Below, in pieces: positions 58,473 through 64,000 of a stretch of 64,000 bases of DNA. The notes under the pieces are model-generated. The model was not told the DNA's origin, did no database searches, and saw only the letters and a list, made by a program, of their open reading frames with translations. The stretch lies in contig NZ_BAABJW010000002.1 in the NCBI RefSeq assembly GCF_039543505.1, forward strand, positions 1 to 64,000, written 5' to 3'. The DNA is from Litoribaculum gwangyangense (GTDB lineage Bacteria; Bacteroidota; Bacteroidia; Flavobacteriales; Flavobacteriaceae). Each line of letters begins with the position of its first letter. The first letter of the stretch is position 1. A program made the translations under genes and the position numbers.

Positions 58473-59288
58473 CTAATTTTTTAAGTAATTCAGGATATCT
58501 ACAAATACGATATCATCTCTATCTTTGTAAAAATCTTTAAGTAAAGCGGTATGGCCTTGTCCGAAAAGAATTAAAATTCTATCATTTGGTTCTGCTATTT
58601 CATCTATATTTCTCATAATCCTAAAATTCCTTTCCCACCATTTGGTGACCACATCCGTTCCTATATAATTATTTGCAGATCCCATAATATTTACATTTTT
58701 TAAATATAAATTTTTATTCATTTTGTCTTGTTTATCACTATTTAACCAAATAAAGTATTCTTTTAAAGTAGAATTGTCATAAGTATTCTGCATCGAACTT
58801 AGAACTTCAGTTTTCATGAAATCCAGTAACTTTTGAAATTCTTGCATTCTTCCATTTTCTTGAAGGAATGTCATTAATTCATTGAAAGGTAAATTCATTT
58901 GATGATCGGCATAATAAATATTTATATGGTTCATTTTATGGGCTAATCTAAATCCTATTTGTTGTCTTTCATTTATGGATAAATCATGCTCTGCTTTGAT
59001 ATATTGCTGATATAAAGAGTCCAATTTGTTATTACCATATGGATACTCTAAAATCACCTTAGTGGGCTTAAACTTTGCAAGAGCCTCAACAAGATCCAAA
59101 ATCTCTTTTTGTCTTTTTTCCGATTTTAAATCATCAACTTTTAAAGCGATTAAATCAGAAGATCCGGCGAAGTGAAACGATCCAAGTATAGCTATTGTTG
59201 GTTTATCTTGATTGAAAATTTCCGGCTGGCTGTAGGAAAATGATAAATTAATTAAAAAAGCGACACTAAAAAGGAAATATGTTTTCAT
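58473..59288 (-). CDS. DUF5694 exported protein
   Basis: The 271-residue protein has a signal peptide (FLFSVAFLINLSFSYSQ) and the DUF5694 pattern: PTIAILGSFHFAGSSDLIAL, FKPTKVILEYPYGNNKLDSL, VNIMGSANNYIGTDVVTKWW and RILILFGQGHTALLKDFYKD. The conserved His and Glu residues (GSFHF, EYP, GQGH) resemble the TraB/ChaN/EreA-like fold, which suggests a metal or haem-binding hydrolase-like protein. Target unknown. Single gene in the array. Confidence 0.88.
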   Translation of the reverse strand: MKTYFLFSVAFLINLSFSYSQPEIFNQDKPTIAILGSFHFAGSSDLIALKVDDLKSEKRQKEILDLVEALAKFKPTKVILEYPYGNNKLDSLYQQYIKAEHDLSINERQQIGFRLAHKMNHINIYYADHQMNLPFNELMTFLQENGRMQEFQKLLDFMKTEVLSSMQNTYDNSTLKEYFIWLNSDKQDKMNKNLYLKNVNIMGSANNYIGTDVVTKWWERNFRIMRNIDEIAEPNDRILILFGQGHTALLKDFYKDRDDIVFVDILNYLKN

Positions 59289-59370
59289 GATATTGTTTTA
59301 AGGATATGACGATGAAATTTCGAATTTGGTTACATTTTAATGAAAGTACTTAATTTTTAATGAATTACAT

Positions 59371-59460
59371 GTGTTGTAAGCCATTATGTATAACATTTTC
59401 GTATGTCCTTAGTTGCGAGGAATTCGTATTGATTTCGGGGTAGGAATTGGTACTTCGCTA
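59371..59460 (+). repeat. Degenerate array repeat after the hydrolase remnant
   Basis: GTTGTAAGCCATTATG, then GTCCTTAGTTGCGAGGAATTC resemble left-arm words of the element (TTAGTTGCG). It lies 15 bases 3' of the hydrolase remnant stop. Together with 59289-59475 it explains the gene-free stretch here. Confidence 0.4.
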
Positions 59461-59475
59461 TAAAACAAACTATGG

Positions 59476-59655
59476 CTAAACTGCTAAAATTTGTAATAGA
59501 TTTAGATTTTCAACACTAATATTATTAGTTCCTACCTCTGGGCCAGCATAAACTACAGCAGATTGTCCAACCCCACGTTTATCATATGTCAATACTGCAA
59601 TATCATCTTTGGCTTTTTGGTGAAAGGGATATACAGATTCCCTTAAAGTTGCGTG
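59476..59655 (-). pseudogene. Alpha/beta-hydrolase remnant
   Basis: On the minus strand the frame from about 59655 to TAG at 59476-59478 reads ATLRESVYPFHQKAKDDIAV, LTYDKRGVGQSAVVYAGPEV and a tail ending LQILAV. YDKRGVGQS is the strand and turn of secreted alpha/beta hydrolases that precede the nucleophile region. Start, nucleophile and catalytic acid are missing. Its 5' edge falls exactly where repeat R17 begins, so this unit was cut at the repeat. Confidence 0.7.
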
Positions 59656-59760
59656 TTATAACAACTTGTTTTGTAAACAAAAACGAACACTTGAAAATTC
59701 CGAAGGAATTTTCAAATAAACAAGGGCTAAAGGAATTAATTATACGCCTTTTTGCAGCAC
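59646..59760 (+). repeat. Array repeat copy R17 (well preserved)
   Basis: Left arm AAGTTGCGTGTTATAACAAC, TTGTTTTGTAAACAAAAACG, inner hairpin GAAAATTCCGAAGGAATTTTC, right part CAAGGGCTAAAGGAATTAAT and TATACGCCTTTTTGCAGC. It ends 4 bases 3' of the next stop codon (59764). Confidence 0.75.
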
Positions 59761-59763
59761 TTT

Positions 59764-60231
59764 TTATTTAGGTATCGATATTTTTTCAAATTTCCAACCC
59801 TTTTCTATTTTGTGATTTTTATTCAGATTTGGTGATTTTATTCCAGCATATATCATTCCAGCTGCTGGGATAGTCAACCAAAATGCCGTTGAATCAATTA
59901 ATACTCCAATTAGAACACCAAAACCAGCTGTTAAAGCTCCGGCATAAATGAGAAATCCAGAGGTCAGGATAGACGTCAAAAGAGGATTCCGTTTTAATTC
60001 ATCAATTTCAGTTAAATTGATTTGAATATCATCAATAATAATGATATCATTTTCTAATTTAAAACGACCTTTAATTATTTTTCCATCTATAGTTTTTAGT
60101 TTTATTCTTTTATTTTCTTTAATAATTTTCTCTTTGTGTGTGTTTAAATTTGTAATTTTTATAGCATTAGTTTGAGCTACGATTACATTGAAACAGAATG
60201 AGCTAATAATTAGTATAAATAGTTTTTTCAT
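59764..60231 (-). CDS. Small exported/membrane protein, unknown
   Basis: From ATG 60231 the protein has 155 residues; upstream ATG codons exist at 60294 but the signal-peptide start (KKLFILIISSFCFNVIVAQT) is here. The mature part has a short beta-rich region (LKTIDGKIIKGRFKLENDII) and two membrane helices with Gly (LTSGFLIYAGALTAGFGVLI, STAFWLTIPAAGMIYAG). The first part resembles an SH3/Sm-like strand set. No family recognised. Single gene between repeats R17 and R18. Confidence 0.72.
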   Translation of the reverse strand: MKKLFILIISSFCFNVIVAQTNAIKITNLNTHKEKIIKENKRIKLKTIDGKIIKGRFKLENDIIIIDDIQINLTEIDELKRNPLLTSILTSGFLIYAGALTAGFGVLIGVLIDSTAFWLTIPAAGMIYAGIKSPNLNKNHKIEKGWKFEKISIPK

Positions 60232-60288
60232 AAAAAAGATATTTTTTGATAGCATGCTATAATATGTAAATGATAGCATCAAAATATA

Positions 60289-60422
60289 CAACAACGGTCT
60301 CGGTTAAGAGTAGTTGCGCGGGTTATCACATAACTTTGTAAGGCCACACCAAACTAAAAATCCCTGAGGATTTTCATAAGGAGGCGAGGACTAGCCGTTT
60401 ATTATGCATGGCATTATGTGTT
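60289..60422 (+). repeat. Array repeat copy R18 (best preserved)
   Basis: ACAACAACGGTCTCGGTTAA at the left end, GAGTAGTTGCGCGGGTTATC, then ACATAACTTTGTAAGG, inner hairpin AAAATCCCTGAGGATTTTC, AAGGAGGCGAGGACTAGCCG, TTTATTATGCATGGCATTATG at the right. This copy shows all parts of the element. Confidence 0.78.
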
Positions 60423-60447
60423 CGTGTTTTTTAATTAATTCAGTATT

Positions 60448-61254
60448 TTATTTATCAAGACGTTTAATATTTATAAATGGACTAACCAATAAATACCAAA
60501 AGCTTTGTTTATTGGGGCCTTCAAATTCAATCAATCCATATTTGATTTTATCAACAGGTAATTCTTTAAAAGTGCCAAATAGTTTATCCCAAATAATAAA
60601 CATATTTCCGTAATTGGAATCTGTGTATTCTTGGTATTGATGATGATGTACTTTATGAAAATTTGGTGTCACGAATATTTTTCCAAAAAATGAGTCAACC
60701 CATTTCGGAAAACCAAAACTAACATGATGCAATACGAATAATGGCATATAAAGAATCCAACGAAAAATAATTATTTTTATATCTAAACCAAAAAAAATTC
60801 CAGCTACTAAAACGGAAGCATTATCAAGCACGACATCAAAAGGATGTGCTCTAAATGAAGTTGAACTGTCCATTTTTGTATCGCTATGATGTACTCTATG
60901 TAAGCGCCAAAACAAATGCCATGTATGATTAAGGCGATGTGCCCAATAACCTATAAAATCAATGGCGATAATTCCCGCAATAATTTTTATTATGTATGGT
61001 AATTCAATTTGATTGAGTAAACCCATATTATTAACAGTAACCCAGTCAAATATAAAGACAAAAATAGATGCAATCAGTACGTTCAAAATGATGTATCCTG
61101 CCTGCAAAATAATACTATGAAAAAGATGTATGCTATTTTTCTTAATAGCCGTTCCCTTTTCTAATAATTGCTCGATAGTAAAGAAAATTGCAAGTAATAC
61201 CACGAACATTTTATCTGTGTTGATACTTATTAGGCTATCTATAATATTGCTCAT
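60448..61254 (-). CDS. Sterol desaturase / fatty-acid hydroxylase family protein
   Basis: The 268-residue membrane protein has the eight-His di-iron pattern: IDFIGYWAHRLNHTWHLFWR, LHRVHHSDTKMDSSTSFRAH and NFHKVHHHQYQEYTDSNYGN. About five membrane helices flank the His clusters. It oxidises a lipid such as a sterol-like, hopanoid or carotenoid substrate; the exact one cannot be deduced. Single gene in the array between repeats R18 and R19. Confidence 0.93.
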   Translation of the reverse strand: MSNIIDSLISINTDKMFVVLLAIFFTIEQLLEKGTAIKKNSIHLFHSIILQAGYIILNVLIASIFVFIFDWVTVNNMGLLNQIELPYIIKIIAGIIAIDFIGYWAHRLNHTWHLFWRLHRVHHSDTKMDSSTSFRAHPFDVVLDNASVLVAGIFFGLDIKIIIFRWILYMPLFVLHHVSFGFPKWVDSFFGKIFVTPNFHKVHHHQYQEYTDSNYGNMFIIWDKLFGTFKELPVDKIKYGLIEFEGPNKQSFWYLLVSPFINIKRLDK

Positions 61255-61287
61255 TGATGTTAGTTTTATGTTTTTACTGGATGACCC

Positions 61288-61420
61288 ACATGGTGTTTGA
61301 CCATGGTTTAGTTGCGTTTTTTAAGCACCTAATTTAGTAAACGAATCACGGGTAGAAAATTCAAGCGGAATTTTCGTAAGTCGTTAATAAACAAGTAATT
61401 AATTATAATCGGTGTTGTGC
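61288..61420 (+). repeat. Array repeat copy R19 (well preserved)
   Basis: Left ACCATGGTTTAGTTGCG, then TTAAGCACCTAATTTAGTAA, inner hairpin GAAAATTCAAGCGGAATTTTC, CGTAAGTCGTTAATAAAC, right end AAGTAATTAATTATAATCGG and TGTTGTGC. It ends just 3' of the DUF6090 stop at 61426. Confidence 0.75.
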
Positions 61421-61425
61421 TTTCA

Positions 61426-62181
61426 TTATTTTTTAAGTTCATCCTCAATCAAGTAAATAATTTTATTAGTTTCTGAAATTAGTCTTTTAAGTTTTGCTAT
61501 TGCATCTTTGTTAATCCAGAAATGTATAGCAGCATTATTAATATATTCAATCTTTTTATTTCTTAAATGATTTGCATGTTCCAATAAATTTTGTTCTCCA
61601 AAAAGAAATGCTGATGTAGGTTCAAATCTCATTACATTATTGTTATAGGTAAATGGCGCATCGTTAGGCAAAGCCCATTCTGTGCTAATTCTAACTGATT
61701 CTGCTATTTCTTTATGTAAAGCATAATGTTTGACTAATTTGTCACGAAGTATTGTGTTTTGAATCACTTTTAAATTTCCTGTACTTGAAAGGTCGTCAAA
61801 AGTCGATGTGGATGACGAAAAAATGGGATAGATACTCCCATAAACAAGAAAATCATTCGCTGCAGAAACAATTGAACTATCAGTTGCTTTAGAAGAATTT
61901 AATTTAATGGATAAATTTTCAATTGTTTTAATCCCTTTTTCTAAATCAGAAATATTATTTTTAAAAGTATTAATATCTTCTTTGTTTTCTGATAGCAGAC
62001 GTTCTAGGTACAAATGCTCTTGAACCACTGACTTTCTATTTTCATTCGCATTGTTAATTTGAAGTGCTATCAAAATTCCAATAACAACAAGAATTATTTC
62101 TCCAATGGCATATTTGAGATACTTTCCAGTTTTATTTTTCTCCATAAGGTCGTATCTAATTTTTCTAAAAAACTTAATCAT
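61426..62181 (-). CDS. DUF6090 family membrane-anchored protein
   Basis: The 251-residue protein has the start MIKFFRKIRYDLMEKNKTGK, helix AIGEIILVVIGILIALQI, NNANENRK in place of NNWNE, and a C-terminal domain matching the paralogue at 44873 (STSTFDDLSSTGNLKVIQNT, NAAIHFWINKDAIAKLKR). Its N-terminal module and upstream leader match those of the next copy at 62385 almost base for base, so this gene is a hybrid of two paralogue lineages. Confidence 0.8.
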   Translation of the reverse strand: MIKFFRKIRYDLMEKNKTGKYLKYAIGEIILVVIGILIALQINNANENRKSVVQEHLYLERLLSENKEDINTFKNNISDLEKGIKTIENLSIKLNSSKATDSSIVSAANDFLVYGSIYPIFSSSTSTFDDLSSTGNLKVIQNTILRDKLVKHYALHKEIAESVRISTEWALPNDAPFTYNNNVMRFEPTSAFLFGEQNLLEHANHLRNKKIEYINNAAIHFWINKDAIAKLKRLISETNKIIYLIEDELKK

Positions 62182-62185
62182 AAAT

Positions 62186-62296
62186 CTAATTTAAGCATTT
62201 AGTTTGTCCGCAAGCGGTTATCTCAATGAAATATCCAAAAGACATTCGATTTTGTTACACAAAATTAAGTTTAGATAATCTAAAGAATTTTATCAT
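62186..62296 (-). pseudogene. Leader ORF before a DUF6090 gene, interrupted
   Basis: It starts MIKFFRLSKLNFV then meets TAA; the same frame continues QNRMSFGYFIEITACGQTKC and ends at TAG 62186-62188, 4 bases before the DUF6090 start. The following copy (63106-63216) has the same frame uninterrupted. The stop arose by a small change in this copy. Confidence 0.4.
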
Positions 62297-62307
62297 GGGT
62301 TATTGGT

Positions 62308-62383
62308 TTGTCAACATGAGGTCGCAAGGATTTTTGTATATGGGCCATTACTAGCAATGAATTATAAATATTGTCGTGTTTTC
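62308..62383 (+). repeat. Array repeat copy R20 (short form)
   Basis: Only the right half is good: GGGCCATTACTAGCAATGAATTATAAATATTGTCGTG. The left half is replaced by TTGTCAACATGAGGTCGCAAG. It precedes the stop of the DUF6090 gene at 62385. Confidence 0.55.
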
Positions 62384-62384
62384 G

Positions 62385-63101
62385 TTATTTTTTCTCAATT
62401 TCTGATTCCACAATTGTCAGAAGCGATTTGCAGTCAGTCAACAGAGAATTGTAATTTCTAATTTGAAAGGTCAAAAGATTATATTTTCCATAAAGAGAAT
62501 TTAATATAAATGGTTCATTCCTATAATCTTCTATATTTTTTTTAGGTAATTCTTTTTCATCCCTGAAATGGTCAAATTTTAGATAAAACGATTCAATTTC
62601 TCTTGAGTAATTTTTTAATGACTCATCAATTCCATTATTCATTTGTGTTGCCTTTTTATAATAATTGGTTAACTCATCGAAAATAGAATCATTTCTAAAT
62701 AATCCAATTTGTCCTGTTGAAACCATATTATCATATAAAGATGTATTGGCAGAAAACTTAAAGTACTTATATCTAGAATTATTAACAAATGACAATTCCT
62801 TTGGATTACTAACTGTTAGAATTTCATTAGATAAAATATTTAAGTCTTGAAGTAATAAGCTATCGGAGTGTAAAATATTTTTAAGTGAAGATATGTCATC
62901 AATCAAGTTTAGACTTAATTTATGTAAAAACAATTGTTCTTTTATTCTATCTTTTCTTGTCTCATTCCAATTATTAATCTGTAGAGCGATTAAAATTCCA
63001 AGAACGACAAGAATAATTTCTCCAATAGCATATTTTAGATATTTTCCAATTTTATTTTTCTCCATAAGGTCGTATCTAATCTTTCTAAAAAACTTAATCA
63101 T
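62385..63101 (-). CDS. DUF6090 family membrane-anchored protein
   Basis: The 238-residue protein has the start MIKFFRKIRYDLMEKNKIGK, helix AIGEIILVVLGILIALQI, NNWNETRK and a C-terminal domain with FSANTSLYDNMVSTGQIGLF in the conserved core. It forms a tandem with the copy at 61426: leader and first 45 codons are nearly identical, but the remaining 190 residues have little similarity. An intact leader ORF precedes it. Confidence 0.8.
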   Translation of the reverse strand: MIKFFRKIRYDLMEKNKIGKYLKYAIGEIILVVLGILIALQINNWNETRKDRIKEQLFLHKLSLNLIDDISSLKNILHSDSLLLQDLNILSNEILTVSNPKELSFVNNSRYKYFKFSANTSLYDNMVSTGQIGLFRNDSIFDELTNYYKKATQMNNGIDESLKNYSREIESFYLKFDHFRDEKELPKKNIEDYRNEPFILNSLYGKYNLLTFQIRNYNSLLTDCKSLLTIVESEIEKK

Positions 63102-63105
63102 AAAT

Positions 63106-63216
63106 CTAATTTAAGCATTTAGTTTGTCCGCAAGCGGTTATCTCAATGAAATATCCAATGGATATTCGATTTTGTCGCAAAAAATTGAGTATCGATAATC
63201 TAAAGAGTTCTATCAT
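63106..63216 (-). CDS. Leader ORF before a DUF6090 gene (36 residues)
   Basis: It starts MIELFRLSILNFLRQNRISI and continues GYFIEITACGQTKCLN to TAG at 63106-63108, 4 bases before the DUF6090 start. It is the uninterrupted counterpart of the leader at 62186. The pattern MIxxFRLSxxNF-(R/K)QN-x-S-G mirrors a DUF6090 N-terminus without the membrane helix. Confidence 0.4.
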   Translation of the reverse strand: MIELFRLSILNFLRQNRISIGYFIEITACGQTKCLN

Positions 63217-63249
63217 GGGATGGCGATTGGTTGTAATGAAGGGTAACGA

Positions 63250-63380
63250 CCTTATACATAGTTAGTGTCATGGTTAAGCGCCTAATTTAGCAATTAAATC
63301 AAAGATAGAATATGCTTTAAGAATGTACGTAAGTCACTATTAAAAAAGCAGTTACTTATAATCATTTTTTGTAAAAGTTG
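63250..63380 (+). repeat. Array repeat copy R21
   Basis: Left ACGACCTTATACATAGTTAG, TGTCATGGTTAAGCGCCTAA and TTTAGCAATTAAATC, then inner GATAGAATATGCTTTAAG, right GTAAGTCACTATTAAAAAAG and CAGTTACTTATAATC. Left CTTATACATAGTTAG and right GTTACTTATAA are partly complementary. Confidence 0.65.
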
Positions 63381-63399
63381 TTATTTGATTAAACTAATA

Positions 63400-63885
63400 T
63401 CATTCGGTAACATTTGATGATGCAACCTCTCGATGAAGTCTCCAAATGCCATCCTTACCTTTTTTTAATATGGCCAAAAAGTTATCTTTCAATTCAACAA
63501 CCTTTCCTTCACTATTCGTGTAGTATACATGACTAACGCCAAAGTCATAAGCAATACTATCGGAAGCAATTATTGTTTCTTTAGGGAACATATTGATACT
63601 GTCGTAGGGGAATGGACCTTGATTTTTACTAATCTTATACATTTCACTCCAATCACTGCTTCCAGGTGAAATAGTCTTAACATCCTTTGTCACCATTTTA
63701 CCAACGGTTTCGCCATCACTTTCTTTAACAGCTTTCATAAATGTCTGACGAGTTTTTTCTATGGATGCTAATTCTGCTTTAATATCAATGGTATTGACAT
63801 TAGACGATTCTGGTTTACCTGTATTGTTCATATCGTTACAGGAAAAAAGAATCAGGACAAACAAAAGAATTATAGACATTCTCAT
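63400..63885 (-). CDS. NTF2-like lipoprotein (DUF4440 type)
   Basis: The 161-residue protein has a lipobox (ILLFVLILFSCNDMNN) and an NTF2-like domain: ELASIEKTRQTFMKAVKESD, GETVGKMVTKDVKTISPGSS, and the final GKDGIWRLHREVASSNVTE. DUF4440-type proteins often act as exported ligand-binding domains; the substrate is unknown. It is the last gene of the visible array, with repeat R21 3' of it and a further 115 bases of AT-rich DNA upstream to the window edge. Confidence 0.82.
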   Translation of the reverse strand: MRMSIILLFVLILFSCNDMNNTGKPESSNVNTIDIKAELASIEKTRQTFMKAVKESDGETVGKMVTKDVKTISPGSSDWSEMYKISKNQGPFPYDSINMFPKETIIASDSIAYDFGVSHVYYTNSEGKVVELKDNFLAILKKGKDGIWRLHREVASSNVTE

Positions 63886-64000
63886 ATTTTAAAATTTTTT
63901 AGATTATTCAAAATTATTGCCAACCTATATGTGAATAAGGATGCTACGGGATTAAAGTTACATATTTTGTTTAAAACCTTGCTGTTACATATTGTTGTAC

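Noticed and set aside
38255..63380. CRISPR array
   Set aside because: The repeats are separated by whole genes of 0.4-1.7 kb, are strongly diverged and 100 bp or longer; no cas genes are present.
38255..63380. Classical integron attC sites
   Set aside because: The ends resemble GTTRTGY/RCAYAAC rather than the defined R boxes GTTRRRY/RYYYAAC, and no intI gene is in view, so I describe only an integron-like layout.
38255..63380. MITE or insertion-sequence copies
   Set aside because: Terminal repeats are not conserved between copies, no target-site duplications are visible, and orientation and position relative to stop codons are fixed, which is unlike random transposition.
38255..63380. Ordinary rho-independent terminators
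   Set aside because: The inner hairpin is only part of the element and is not followed by a T tract on the gene strand; true terminators elsewhere in the window look different and are much shorter.

Overview
The window looks like the chromosome of a marine-type Flavobacteriaceae bacterium (phylum Bacteroidota). Supporting signs are the very AT-rich DNA, promoters of the TTTG-N19-TAnnTTTG type (clearest before the tRNA-Met and the HU gene), almost no Shine-Dalgarno sequences, and lineage-typical families (DUF4290 next to murA, DUF2911, the short protein resembling the Lacal_2735 family, DUF3667, DUF6090). Family names come from recognising the protein sequences; no search was run.

Layout. (1) 0-1.8 kb is eroded: a truncated exported protein, an ECF sigma-factor pseudogene with two in-frame stops, and a DUF6090 gene followed by half of an intergenic repeat. 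(2) 2.0-12.4 kb is conserved housekeeping DNA: tRNA-Met, a START-like protein, a class IV aminotransferase, YqgE, HU, fmt, recQ, an AAA NTPase, DUF493, DUF4290, murA (Asp in place of the fosfomycin-target Cys) and fhs. (3) 12.4-26.8 kb is a light-damage/photoreactivation island of about 20 minus-strand genes in two operons. It holds four photolyase/cryptochrome proteins (CPD type, a divergent one, an FeS-type and a DASH type), folE, TspO, glutathione peroxidase, SDRs, a flavin reductase, an AarF/UbiB kinase, small companion proteins and a TetR regulator. Both operon promoters carry the same perfect inverted repeat TGTTTAAC-N14-GTTAAACA next to a TAnnTTTG -7 box, so the island is probably one TetR regulon. 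(4) 26.8-36.3 kb holds MgtC, an aquaporin, DUF2911, an HTH/membrane pair, a PIG-L deacetylase - small membrane protein - sodium/solute symporter - Gfo/Idh oxidoreductase operon, and small exported proteins.

(5) 36.5-64 kb is the most unusual part. It is a long series of mostly single, functionally unrelated accessory genes, nearly all on the minus strand: seven-copy DUF6090 family (six here, one at 1 kb), methyltransferase, VOC protein, TerC, sterol desaturase, DUF2200, DUF5694, DUF3667, S41 peptidase and others. Between them lie about 16-20 diverged copies of a 100-135 bp imperfectly palindromic element. All copies have the same orientation, and the right end of each sits just 3' of a stop codon. 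One-gene units each with a folded 3' element is the architecture of an integron-like gene-cassette array, but the repeat does not match classical attC boxes and no integrase is in the window. Decayed units (FG-GAP remnant, alpha/beta-hydrolase remnant) lie in the same register.

(6) The DUF6090 genes form a small multigene family within the array. Their N-terminal membrane modules and C-terminal domains assort independently, and four of the seven copies are preceded by a short leader ORF that itself resembles a truncated DUF6090 N-terminus.
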